64,000 bases of DNA, from positions 1 to 64,000 of the forward strand of contig JADZCN010000124.1 in the NCBI GenBank assembly GCA_020851565.1, read 5' to 3'. The first letter of the stretch is position 1. Each line of letters opens with the position of its first letter. Of this stretch, positions 17,110 through 25,365 are shown in pieces. The notes under the pieces were generated by a model. It searched no databases. It saw nothing but the letters and a program-made list of their open reading frames with translations, and was not told where the DNA came from. Position numbers and translations under genes: made by a program. The DNA comes from Acidobacteriota bacterium. GTDB taxonomy: Bacteria; Acidobacteriota; Vicinamibacteria; Vicinamibacterales; UBA2999.

Positions 17110-18282
17110 ATGTCCAATACTGCCGTCACCGATCTCAGCCAGAACCTGTTCGGGTCCTCCCTCACGCATCGCGTGCCCACACCCACCATCATCGAGGCCA
17201 TGGTCGCGGCCAGCGAGGGGGTCAGCGACCTCGTGCTGTCGCCGGGGCGGCCGCCCCAGGTGGAGCGCTACGGGCACCTGGAGCCCGTGGACATCACCGG
17301 CCTCGCCACGCTGGGGCCGGCGGACACGGCCGCGCTCGCGAGCGACCTCATCGGCGACAACGAACTGGCGCTCAGGACGCTCAAGGACCAGGGCGCCTGC
17401 GACCTCTCCTACGCCATCCCGGAGCGGTACCGGTTCCGCGTCAACGTCTTCCGTCAGCGTGGCACCTACGCCGTCGTGATGCGCCTCATCGCGGACCGCA
17501 TTCCCTCGTTGGACGAGCTCGGGCTGCCCCGGGTCCTCTCCGACATCATCACGCTCAAGAACGGCATCGTGCTCGTCACGGGCCCCACGGGGTCCGGCAA
17601 GTCGACGACGCTGGCCGCGATGATCGACGGCATCAACGAGTCGCGCGCCGAGCACATCGTGACCATCGAGGATCCCATCGAGTTCCTGCACCACCACAAG
17701 AAGGGCACCGTGCACCAGCGCGAGCTGCACAGCGACACGCCCACCTTTGCCGCCGCGCTCAGGTCCGCCCTGCGCCAGGCGCCGAAGGTGATCCTGGTGG
17801 GCGAGATGCGCGACCGCGAGACCATCGAGATCGCGCTGACCGCAGCGGAAACGGGCCACCTCGTGCTCTCGAGCCTGCACACCATCGACGCGTCGAAGAC
17901 CGTGGACCGCATCATCGGCAGCTTCGATCTCGCCGATCAGGAACGGATTCGGGCACGGTTCGCCACCTGCTTCCAGTACGTCATCTCGCAGCGGCTGCTA
18001 CCTCGGAAGGAAGGCGGGCGCATGGCCATCGTGGAGGTCCTGAAGTCCACGATGCGCACCAGGGAGTACGTCGAGAAGGGTGAAAAGGAAGGCCGGTCGC
18101 TGCTCGACGCCATGCGGGATGGCGACATCGACGGCATGCAGACCTTCGACGGGGAGCTCGAGAAGCTGGTCCGGGCCGACAGGATCTCGCCGACCACCGC
18201 CTATCTCTACGCGACCAACCCCAACAACCTGCGCGTGGCCCTGGCGGACGTGCCCGACGAGGACTCGCTGATCACCAGGTAA
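17110..18282 (+). CDS. pilT: Type IV pilus retraction ATPase PilT/PilU family
   Basis: 390 residues from ATG 17110; the upstream open frame is repeat-derived. The features of the secretion ATPase family are complete: Walker A GPTGSGKSTTLAA (residues ~158-166), the Asp box IVTIEDPIEFLHHHKKGTVH, Walker B VILVGEMRDRETIEIALTAA and the His box ETGHLVLSSLHTIDA. The protein powers pilus disassembly and twitching at the inner membrane. It is encoded alone here, with no other pil genes visible. PilU or a second PilT paralogue is possible, because the N-terminus (SDLVLSPGRPPQVERYG) deviates from classical PilT. Confidence 0.88.
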   Translation: MSNTAVTDLSQNLFGSSLTHRVPTPTIIEAMVAASEGVSDLVLSPGRPPQVERYGHLEPVDITGLATLGPADTAALASDLIGDNELALRTLKDQGACDLSYAIPERYRFRVNVFRQRGTYAVVMRLIADRIPSLDELGLPRVLSDIITLKNGIVLVTGPTGSGKSTTLAAMIDGINESRAEHIVTIEDPIEFLHHHKKGTVHQRELHSDTPTFAAALRSALRQAPKVILVGEMRDRETIEIALTAAETGHLVLSSLHTIDASKTVDRIIGSFDLADQERIRARFATCFQYVISQRLLPRKEGGRMAIVEVLKSTMRTREYVEKGEKEGRSLLDAMRDGDIDGMQTFDGELEKLVRADRISPTTAYLYATNPNNLRVALADVPDEDSLITR

Positions 18283-18284
18283 CG

Positions 18285-19482
18285 TCATGCCCGCGCGGCG
18301 CGAGCGAACTCGACGAGCAGCTCACCGACGCGGGCCGGCTGCTCCTGCTGCACCCAGTGTCCGGCGCCCTCGAGCAGGTGCGCGCCACGGAAATCCGTGC
18401 ACGCCGTCGTCTGCATGGCCTCGAAGGCGCCCGCCCGCTGGAACACGCCCCAGTCGCTCTTGCCCGAGATGAACAGCGCCGGCACGTCGATGGTGCGGCC
18501 GGCAAAGATCAGCAGCTCGGCAGAGAGGCGTGGCGTGCGGCCCACGCGGTACGACTGCAGTCCTCCCTGGAATCCCGTGCGGGCGTACTCCTCCGCGTAG
18601 ACCGCCAGTTCGCGATCGGGCAGCCACGTGCACGCGGCGATCTGTGCGAGCGACGGCATGTCCGCGGCCACCTGCTCGGCCATGCCCTTCCCCAGGTCCA
18701 TCACGTAGTAGCGCGGAAGCTTCGCGAACTCCTCGGCCGTGTTCGCCTGCAGCGGAGCGGGCGTGTTGCCCGGCCAGTCGGCGCTCTTCACGTGATAGTA
18801 CGCGCGCAGGAACGCGTGCAGGCCCTGTGGCGGATGCCACATGTTCTCGTTGGCCTCGCGCGTGGTGTAGTAGGCCTGGTAGTGCGTTCGGGGCGGCGTG
18901 AGCGCGGCGAGGTCGGCCTCCATGTTCGCGGCCGCCGAAGGGCGCGCTCATCATCACGACCGACCTGAACACGTCGGGCCGGGCCAGCGCACACCACGCT
19001 GCCACCGGCGATCCGAAATCGTGCCCGACAATGGCCGCCACCGTGCGGTGGCTGAGGGCCGACACCAGCGCCAGCATGTCGCGCACGCGGTTCAGCGTGG
19101 AGAACGGTGCGAGATCCTCGTCGTACGTGACCTCGGTGCCGGCGCTCCTGCCATAGCCCCGCTGATCCGGGGCCATCACGTGATAGCCGGCAGCCGCCAG
19201 CGGCAGCATCACCTTCCGCCAGCTGTAGGCGAGCTCCGGAAACCCATGCACGAGCAGCACGCCGGGCCGCCCGGCAGGCTCGAACCCGGCCTCGAGCACG
19301 TGCATCGTGATGCCGTTGACACCACTCACGAGCCGCGAGCGGATGCCCGCCGGAAGGGTGCCGTCGCCGTATGGCACGCTGCCGGTGGGCTGCGCGGAAG
19401 CCACGGGCCGGCGTGCCGCAGCCAGCAGCGGCGCGGCGGCGAGCGATTGCAGGAGCTGCCGGCGGGAAACTGGGCTCGACAT
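18285..19482 (-). pseudogene. Alpha/beta hydrolase (epoxide-hydrolase-like), frameshifted
   Basis: Two overlapping frames make one protein. The N-terminal part (from ATG 19482; Tat-like SRRQLLQSLAAAPLLAAARR signal) carries the oxyanion motif HGFPE, APDQRGYGRS and the nucleophile elbow VGHDFGSPVA, ending near SAPFGG. The C-terminal part resumes in the +1 frame at AANMEADLAALTPP and holds FISGKSDWGV and the catalytic His in EGAGHWVQQEQP. The break is in the GC-run GGCGGCCGCG around 18930-18942. All catalytic residues survive, so this is a recent single-base indel or a sequencing error. Repaired, it would be a ~398-residue exported epoxide hydrolase/haloalkane-dehalogenase-like enzyme. Confidence 0.75.
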
Positions 19483-19487
19483 GCGAT

Positions 19488-20999
19488 TTACCTATCGAGC
19501 GACAGGGTATCAGGTCCCCACTCCACCGTGGTGCCTCCGGCCGATGCCGAGTGGGCACGTCGCTGCGGTGGACGCTGTTCCGTCGCATACAGCGTCAGGC
19601 GCTCGGCATCCGGCGGGCATGCCGACATGTCCCGGCCGAACATCACCCACCACGTGGGCGGCGTGCACACGGCAAGGCCGCGCCGCGTCATCATCAGCGC
19701 CAGGCTCGCGGCCATGCTCCACTGCTCGTGGTGTGGGCCTTCCTCTGCCCAGACGAGCTCGTAGGTGCGTCCCGGTTGCGGATGGATGGCCTGCAACAGC
19801 GCCTCGGTCGGCTGGGGTGCTGGAACGTCGTCGCGAACGATGCCGGCGCCAAGCGCCATCCCCGCCGTCACGACGACCAGCGGCCACACCACGAGCGGGC
19901 GACTCAGGCGGAGCCCCACCATGACGAGAAAGACCCCCATCGCCGCGAAGGCGACCGCGAACAGCAGCACGTGGTCGATGAGGGGCCCGACGATGCGGGT
20001 GGCACCCAGGACGAGGAGAATCACGCCCATCCACACGAAAGCCACGAGCCGTCGATGGATCGGATCGCCCGCCAGGGCAATGGCCGCCATCAGCATCACC
20101 GCCGCCATGATGCGCTCTGGGTGCCCGAGGCCAGGCGAGAACGGGCGCGCGAAGAAGCGCCCGACGAATTGAGCCGCCTCGCCCCATCCGTGGCTCGCGC
20201 CAGGCTGCGTGGCGAAGAACGCCCACAGGCGCGAGAGGTTGCCGGGACTGTGCCGCCACTCGTCCACGAGCAGCGGAACCAGGGACACCACGACGATGGT
20301 CATCGCCGCCCACAACGACGCGCGCTCGAGCCCCGTGAGGCGGTTCGGACGCCCCCGCCGCGCAACGAGGGCGAGCGCCACGCCGAGCACCCACATCGGT
20401 GCGACCACCGTCACGGCGGAGACATGGTTGTGAACCATGTAGATGGATGCCAGCGCCGCCGGGAGGGCCAGCGCGACTCTCCCCATCGACACACCCGCCA
20501 TCGTCGTTACCAGCGTGAGAGTCGGGAAGATGAGAAGGTAGGGCGGCCAGATCTTCGAGAGGTAATCGGCCCCGAGCCCGGATCGGGCCAGGACGAAGAG
20601 AAATGCCGCGGCGAGCAGCAGAGCGTCGGTCTTGCGGGGCGACAGCACGTAGATGGCGTGCAGCGCCATCAGCAGGAATGCCGCGTTCAGGAGGAGCTGC
20701 GCGACGTGGTGGCGGCCCATCGGGCTGGGCCATGGGGTGAGAACGGGCTCGGTGAACGCGTAGTAGTACGAGGCGGCCGGGCCCGGGTGGTTGAAGTCGA
20801 AGCGGCTGTACGGGCCGACGAGCTCGCGAAACCGCTTCGCTCGCTCCACCTGCAGCCCGTATGCGGCCTCGTCGCCCACCTCGACGAGCGGCGCGGCATA
20901 CCAGCGCCCGTTGACCGCAAGCATGACGCCGACCAGGAGGGCCGGCAACAGCACCACGTGGACGATGTAGCCCAGGCGCACGGGGCGAAAGGCGCCCAC
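19488..20999 (-). CDS. Polytopic membrane protein, GT-C glycosyltransferase-like
   Basis: 503 residues with about 10-11 predicted TM helices. The first extracytoplasmic loop contains VEVGDEAAYGLQVERA and YSRFDFNHPGPAASYYYAF, placing acidic residues and a HPGP motif where GT-C enzymes (ArnT/PMT-like) hold their catalytic acid. The C-terminal ~100 residues form a soluble domain (PGRTYELVWAEEGPHHEQWS). It is probably a lipid-linked sugar transferase, but the activity is inferred from topology. It lies between a CBS protein and a hydrolase with no obvious functional link. Confidence 0.55.
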   Translation of the reverse strand: MGAFRPVRLGYIVHVVLLPALLVGVMLAVNGRWYAAPLVEVGDEAAYGLQVERAKRFRELVGPYSRFDFNHPGPAASYYYAFTEPVLTPWPSPMGRHHVAQLLLNAAFLLMALHAIYVLSPRKTDALLLAAAFLFVLARSGLGADYLSKIWPPYLLIFPTLTLVTTMAGVSMGRVALALPAALASIYMVHNHVSAVTVVAPMWVLGVALALVARRGRPNRLTGLERASLWAAMTIVVVSLVPLLVDEWRHSPGNLSRLWAFFATQPGASHGWGEAAQFVGRFFARPFSPGLGHPERIMAAVMLMAAIALAGDPIHRRLVAFVWMGVILLVLGATRIVGPLIDHVLLFAVAFAAMGVFLVMVGLRLSRPLVVWPLVVVTAGMALGAGIVRDDVPAPQPTEALLQAIHPQPGRTYELVWAEEGPHHEQWSMAASLALMMTRRGLAVCTPPTWWVMFGRDMSACPPDAERLTLYATEQRPPQRRAHSASAGGTTVEWGPDTLSLDR

Positions 21000-21008
21000 G
21001 ACGGGATC

Positions 21009-21473
21009 TCAGCGCCGATCGGCGATCAGTTTCAGCAGGTCGAGGCTCGACACGACGCCCACCGCGTCGGAGCCGCGCATGACGACCAGGCGATGGATGT
21101 GCTGGTCGAGCATGGAACGAGCTACGTCGGCCACCGGCGCGGTCTCTTCGATGGAGTGGATGACCGGGCTCATGATCTCCCGGACGGTCACAGCCTGCTG
21201 CTCGACGTACCGCTGGCCCAGATCCTCGAGCGTCAGATCGGCGGGGTCGACGTCGTAGAAGCCCGAACTGAGCGCCGAGGCGTGCTCGTCTGAGATGCTG
21301 CGGAGCACGTCGGTCATCGACACCACGCCGACCAGGTGCCCCTGCCCATCGACCACGGGCGCGCCGGAGATCTCCTGCTCGACGAGCCGCCGCACCAGGT
21401 CGTTGGTCAACATGTTGTCGGTCACCGTGACGACCACAGGTGTCATGACATCCCTGGCGCAGAGCGAGCTCAT
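21009..21473 (-). CDS. Two-CBS-domain protein
   Basis: 154 residues made of two CBS motifs: residues ~7-60 (VTDNMLTNDLVRRLVEQEIS, PVVDGQGHLVGVVSMTDVLR) and ~90-150 (VREIMSPVIHSIEETAPVAD, HRLVVMRGSDAVGVVSSLDL). CBS pairs bind adenosyl nucleotides and act as energy-status modules. It stands alone here, without an effector domain. The start at 21473 gives a complete first domain. It follows the cytochrome gene on the same strand. Confidence 0.88.
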   Translation of the reverse strand: MSSLCARDVMTPVVVTVTDNMLTNDLVRRLVEQEISGAPVVDGQGHLVGVVSMTDVLRSISDEHASALSSGFYDVDPADLTLEDLGQRYVEQQAVTVREIMSPVIHSIEETAPVADVARSMLDQHIHRLVVMRGSDAVGVVSSLDLLKLIADRR

Positions 21474-21562
21474 CGGCGTAACCCTCCGGTTCTGAACCGC
21501 AACAGACCGGTTGTAGCACGCCGCGTCACTCGAACGCCACCATCATCGGCGCGCGCGATGGG

Positions 21563-22630
21563 TCACCGCGACGTGTCGCGCTGCGAGGCAATCCATCGCG
21601 CGACGGAGTCGAGCGCTTCCTGATCGCGGACCACGGTGCCAAGCGGCGGCATCTGCGAGGAGGGGAACCGCGATTTCATCCGGCGCAGCAGCGCGCTGTC
21701 CTGGGGGTTCGCCGGATCCACGAGCACGCTCTCGCCTTCGGGCACGCCCGGCACCTGCCACTTCGTCCCGTGGCCGAGCATCGACCGGACCGTCTCCGCA
21801 CCCGCGGCCGCCACCTCCCCGTGCTTCCAGAACAGGCCCAGCGGCGCGAGTTCGCTCTTGCGGTTGTGGCATGCGCCGCAGTTGCCGGCCAAGTAGCCCA
21901 GCACCGCGCGCTCCTCTGCCGAGCGGGCGGCGATCCGCGGGGGGTTCACCACGAGCTCCGGCCGCGCCGGCTGCAGCAGCCCGTCCTCGTTCAGCGTCTT
22001 CAAGGTCGTCATGCCGGGCTGCAGCGGCTCGCCGTGGATGGCGTTCGGATCCCGGTCCGTGGAGAGCTGCAGCGCATTGAAGCCCAGCACCTGCGTGCGA
22101 TCCGACACGTGACATGCGCGGCACTGGTCGACCGACGGAATGTTGTGGAACTTCCCCGGTGCGATCTCGGCAGCCCCGGGAAGGCCGTCATCGGGCGCCT
22201 TCACCGCCGCGCTGCCCTCGGCATTCCATACATAGGTGGCAAACACCCACTGCCCGCGCGTGGCCCTCCAGATGAACCGCGTTTCGACCCGGCGCCCGCC
22301 GAAGCCGAACTCCTTCCACAGTTTCGTGCCCACCGGAAGGTCCCACTCGTGCACGTCGGTCGTGTCGATCGTCGTGCCGGGCGGCAGGTAGATCCATCGT
22401 GCCTTGGCCGCGCCGTCCGTCCACAGCGGGTACTGCGGCGAGAACGGCCGGTTGCGTGGGTCCACGACACCCGGCCTGCCCGGCTCGTAGAGGCCGGTGT
22501 CCATCAACGAGTCGGGCGCGACCGGCGGGGGGGCGCCCGGCGTAGCCGCGACGGCGCGGCGCCAGGTCGTTCCCGCCACCGCCAATGCTGCCACCAGCAC
22601 GATGACGGCGAAGTGCCTTCGATTGCCCAT
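21563..22630 (-). CDS. SO2930-like c-type cytochrome protein
   Basis: 355 residues with an N-terminal membrane/signal segment (FAVIVLVAALAVAGTTWRRAV). Two haem motifs are visible: CRACH (VDQCRACHVSDR) and CGACH (GNCGACHNRKS). The conserved blocks YPLWTDGAAKARWIYLPPG, WDLPVGTKLWKEFGF and ETRFIWRATRGQWVF are typical of SO_2930-family diheme proteins. It is probably a periplasmic electron-transfer protein. It lies downstream of another cytochrome c in the same direction, separated by the TCCCTGA repeat. Confidence 0.82.
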   Translation of the reverse strand: MGNRRHFAVIVLVAALAVAGTTWRRAVAATPGAPPPVAPDSLMDTGLYEPGRPGVVDPRNRPFSPQYPLWTDGAAKARWIYLPPGTTIDTTDVHEWDLPVGTKLWKEFGFGGRRVETRFIWRATRGQWVFATYVWNAEGSAAVKAPDDGLPGAAEIAPGKFHNIPSVDQCRACHVSDRTQVLGFNALQLSTDRDPNAIHGEPLQPGMTTLKTLNEDGLLQPARPELVVNPPRIAARSAEERAVLGYLAGNCGACHNRKSELAPLGLFWKHGEVAAAGAETVRSMLGHGTKWQVPGVPEGESVLVDPANPQDSALLRRMKSRFPSSQMPPLGTVVRDQEALDSVARWIASQRDTSR

Positions 22631-22695
22631 GACCCTGATCCCCGATCCCTGATCCCTGGTCCCTGATCCCTGATCCCTGATCCCTGATCCCTGAC
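22631..22695. repeat. Tandem repeat of TCCCTGA units (family C)
   Basis: About eight TCCCTGA/TCCCTGG heptamers fill the whole gap between two cytochrome genes. Confidence 0.85.
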
Positions 22696-22696
22696 T

Positions 22697-23281
22697 TTAC
22701 TGACGCGCCTCGCTGGGATCGATCGGCGCGGGCACGCGGTTGTGCACGGGCTCGAGCGACTGCAGATACGCGAACAGGTCCTTGAGGTCGTTGTCGGTCA
22801 GCTGTCCATAGACCGACCACGGCATCGGCGGCAGCACGGGACGGCCCTTGCCCTGGTGGAGGCCCGTGCGCATCGTCTTGATGAACATCTCCTCGGTCCA
22901 GTCGCCGAGGCCCGTCTCCTTGTCCGGCGTGAGGTTCGCCGTGAAGCTCACCCCCCAGGGACCGGCAAATGCGGTGTTCGTGCCTGCGGCCACCCAGACC
23001 CACGGCCCCGGCGGCAGCTCGGGCGGCGCCGGCATCTTGAGATCGGCGGGGTGACCCGTGAGCGCACGCGTCATGTCCGGTGCCGGCCCCTTCGGGCCCA
23101 TCACCCACGGCGTGTGACAGTCGTGGCAGCCCTTGGTCTTGACCATGTAGGCGCCGTGCTCGACGCTCGGCGTGTAGGCCGTCGCCGGTTCGGATGAAGC
23201 CGTGACCTTGGCGGCCGCCGGCACGAAGGCCGCGGCCAGCGCGATGAACGAAGCTCCCAGGACCATCCGCGATGTCATCAT
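22697..23281 (-). CDS. Monoheme c-type cytochrome
   Basis: 194 residues. The signal peptide (VLGASFIALAAAFVPAAAKV) is followed by one haem motif CHDCH in KTKGCHDCHTPWVM. Downstream Met residues in PVLPPMPWSVYGQLTDNDL are the likely axial ligand. The C-terminal helix LTDNDLKDLFAYLQSLEPV is typical of class I cytochrome c. It is upstream of the SO2930-like gene, so the two are probably cotranscribed redox partners in the periplasm. Confidence 0.88.
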   Translation of the reverse strand: MMTSRMVLGASFIALAAAFVPAAAKVTASSEPATAYTPSVEHGAYMVKTKGCHDCHTPWVMGPKGPAPDMTRALTGHPADLKMPAPPELPPGPWVWVAAGTNTAFAGPWGVSFTANLTPDKETGLGDWTEEMFIKTMRTGLHQGKGRPVLPPMPWSVYGQLTDNDLKDLFAYLQSLEPVHNRVPAPIDPSEARQ

Positions 23282-23364
23282 TTGTCTCTCTCCTTCTGGA
23301 GTGGTAAACGGAGGGAGCGAGGGGCGGGTTCGCCCTGGGACCCTAAACCTTCCCTATCTGGACC

Positions 23365-23393
23365 TTAAGACTTTCCTAACAGCGCGGTATACT
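23365..23393 (+). promoter_or_regulatory. Sigma70-like promoter TTAAGA-N17-TATACT
   Basis: -35 TTAAGA (23365-23370), 17-nt spacer, -10 TATACT (23388-23393). The ATG at 23405 follows 11 nt later with no SD, so the transcript leader would be about 5 nt or absent. Confidence 0.6.
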
Positions 23394-23404
23394 CCCGCAA
23401 CCCC

Positions 23405-23863
23405 ATGCTGGACAGGCAGTTGGCCGATTTTCTCGAAGCGGGGCTCGCCATCTACATCGCCTCGCGAAACGCGGACCTGGAACCCAACGGAGCGCACGTG
23501 GTGGCGGTGAAGGTGGACGGCGACCTTCAGCATGTCGTCGCGTTCGTGCCGACGGTGTCGGCCGGCGCGGTGCTGGAGGATCTCCGGTCCAACGGGCAGG
23601 TCGCGGTCGTCTTCACGCGGCCACCGGACGAGAAGGGCTGCCAGGTGAAAGGGGTGTTCACCGACGCCCGTGACGCCCGCCCGGACGAGCGCGACCTCGT
23701 CCTCGGGCAGTGGGAACGGTTCCGGGATCGACTCGAACAGGTGGGGCTGCCGCGCGCGCCGACCGACGCGTGGGTGACCTGGCCGTGCGTCGCCATCCGG
23801 TTCCGCGTAAACGCGCTGTTCGATCAGACGCCGGGCCCCGGCGCCGGAGCTCCGCTGCCATGA
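23405..23863 (+). CDS. Pyridoxamine 5'-phosphate oxidase-like (FMN-binding split barrel) protein
   Basis: 152 residues. The pattern of a PNPOx-like split barrel is visible: AGLAIYIASRNADLEPNGAH, VAFVPTVSAGAVLEDLRSNG, VAVVFTRPPDEKGCQVKGVF and a C-terminal AIRFRVNALFDQTPG. Proteins of this fold bind FMN or haem. It is unlikely to be the biosynthetic PdxH because the PLP-binding C-terminal block is absent. It overlaps the next gene, itself an N-terminal PNPOx fusion, by ATGA, so the two are translated together and probably act together. Confidence 0.75.
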   Translation: MLDRQLADFLEAGLAIYIASRNADLEPNGAHVVAVKVDGDLQHVVAFVPTVSAGAVLEDLRSNGQVAVVFTRPPDEKGCQVKGVFTDARDARPDERDLVLGQWERFRDRLEQVGLPRAPTDAWVTWPCVAIRFRVNALFDQTPGPGAGAPLP

Positions 23864-25257
23864 GCCTGACGCTCGAGTCGCTCGCGCCGTGCTGGCAGGG
23901 CCTCATCCCGGCCACGCTCTTCACGTGCTCTCGCGATGGCATCCCGAACGCGGCGTACCTGAGCCACATCGAGTACGTGGACAGCCAGCACGTCGCGCTC
24001 TCGTTCCAGTTCTTCAACAAGAGCCGGCGGAACGTGGCGGAGAATCCCAACGCCCTCGTGCGGGTGATCGATCCCGACACCGCGCAGGGGTACGCGCTCC
24101 GGCTGCGGCTCGTCCGCTCCGAGACATCCGGTCCCATCTTCGAGCGGATGGCGCTTCGTATCGAGGCCATTGCCTCGTACTCGGGGCTGAAGGGCATCTT
24201 CAAGCTCCTCGCGGCGGACATCTACGAGGTCCGCTCGATCGCACCGGTGCTCGACGACGTGGCGGGTGCGATCGCGCGGGATGGGAGCGGGCGTCGCGGC
24301 AGCGCGTCGGATCCACGTTTCACGATGCGCGCGCTCCAGGATCTGTCGGTGCGCATCCACCAGGCCAACGACCTCGAGGACCTGCTCGACTCGATCCTCG
24401 CCGGCCTCGAGGAGATCTTCGGCTTCAACCACTCGATGATCCTCGTCCCGGCAGAGGATCCGGGCGTGCTGGTGATGATTGCGAGCCGCGGCTACCCCGA
24501 GGGCGGCGTCGGCGCGGAGGCACGCATCGGCGAGGGCATCATCGGCGTCGTCGCCGAGGCGCAGAAGCCGATTCGCATCTCGGGGCTGCTGCGCGCGCTG
24601 CTGTACGCGCACACCGTGGGCGAACGTGCGCGGGAGTCCGGGCTGTGCCCGCCGGAGCGCATCCGCCTGCCGGGCCTGCCGATTCCCGAGAGCCAGCTCG
24701 GGATTCCGCTTCTCGTGCGCGGCGAGCTGGTGGGTGTCCTGTGCATCGAGAGCGAGGAGCAGTACCGTTTCCACGAGGAGGACAAGACCTCTATCGAGCT
24801 GCTCGGCAGCTACCTGGCGATTGCCATCCAGAACATGCAGCTGCACGAGCGGGCCGAGAGCGCCAGCGAAACCGCGGAGCCGCCCGCGCCGCCGCCAATA
24901 CCCGCCGCCACGCCATCCCCAGCGCGCGCGGCCGTGCGCCGGGAGATCGTGTACTACGCCGGCGACGAGCTGATCATGGTGGACGGGGAGTACCTGATCC
25001 GGAGCCTGCCGGCGCGCATCCTCTGGAAGCTGCTCACCGCGCGTGAGCGCGAGGGCCGTGCCGAGTTCACCAACCGTGAGCTCAGGCTCGACAAGTCGCT
25101 GAACCTGCCGGAGTTCAAGGACAACCTCGAGAGCCGCCTGCTGCTCCTGCGGCGACGGCTCGACCAGAAGTGCCCGGACATCCGCATCGTCCCGCGGGCG
25201 AGGGGCCGCTTCGCGCTGGAGCTGTCGAGCGAGGTTTCGCTGTCCACGCGCCCCTGA
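23860..25257 (+). CDS. PNPOx-like + GAF + C-terminal winged-helix-like sensor protein
   Basis: 465 residues from ATG 23860. Residues 1-~145 form a second PNPOx-like barrel (GLIPATLFTCSRDGIPNAAY, HVALSFQFFNKSRRN). Residues ~165-330 form a GAF domain (VRIHQANDLEDLLDSILAGL, GFNHSMILVPAED, GIPLLVRGELVGVLCIESEE). A Pro-rich linker follows at ~340-360. The last ~100 residues (LPARILWKLLTAREREGRAE, LESRLLLLRRRLDQKCPDIR) look like a winged-helix DNA-binding domain with a basic recognition helix. It may be a flavin- or ligand-responsive regulator. The DNA-binding role is inferred. Confidence 0.72.
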   Translation: MSLTLESLAPCWQGLIPATLFTCSRDGIPNAAYLSHIEYVDSQHVALSFQFFNKSRRNVAENPNALVRVIDPDTAQGYALRLRLVRSETSGPIFERMALRIEAIASYSGLKGIFKLLAADIYEVRSIAPVLDDVAGAIARDGSGRRGSASDPRFTMRALQDLSVRIHQANDLEDLLDSILAGLEEIFGFNHSMILVPAEDPGVLVMIASRGYPEGGVGAEARIGEGIIGVVAEAQKPIRISGLLRALLYAHTVGERARESGLCPPERIRLPGLPIPESQLGIPLLVRGELVGVLCIESEEQYRFHEEDKTSIELLGSYLAIAIQNMQLHERAESASETAEPPAPPPIPAATPSPARAAVRREIVYYAGDELIMVDGEYLIRSLPARILWKLLTAREREGRAEFTNRELRLDKSLNLPEFKDNLESRLLLLRRRLDQKCPDIRIVPRARGRFALELSSEVSLSTRP

Positions 25258-25267
25258 GTGCAAACAC

Positions 25268-25353
25268 ACCACGAAGACACCAAGGGTCTTGGGGTCTTGA
25301 GCCTTGCGTCCTGGGACTTCGTGTTGCCTTCGTGTACTTCGTGTCTTCGTGGT
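25268..25353. terminator. Inverted repeat between convergent genes (ACCACGAAGACAC arms)
   Basis: A perfect 13-bp inverted repeat ACCACGAAGACAC (25268-25280) / GTGTCTTCGTGGT (25341-25353) encloses family A words. It sits between the ends of the GAF gene and the GMC oxidoreductase gene. The right arm is followed by TTTCTTTG. It could serve as a terminator in both directions, though the 60-nt loop is large. Confidence 0.5.
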
Positions 25354-25365
25354 TTCTTTGCGCCG

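Noticed and set aside
18920-18950. The hydrolase break as a recoded (Sec or programmed frameshift) site
   Set aside because: No stop codon is being read through and there is no slippery heptamer with downstream structure; a simple indel explains it.
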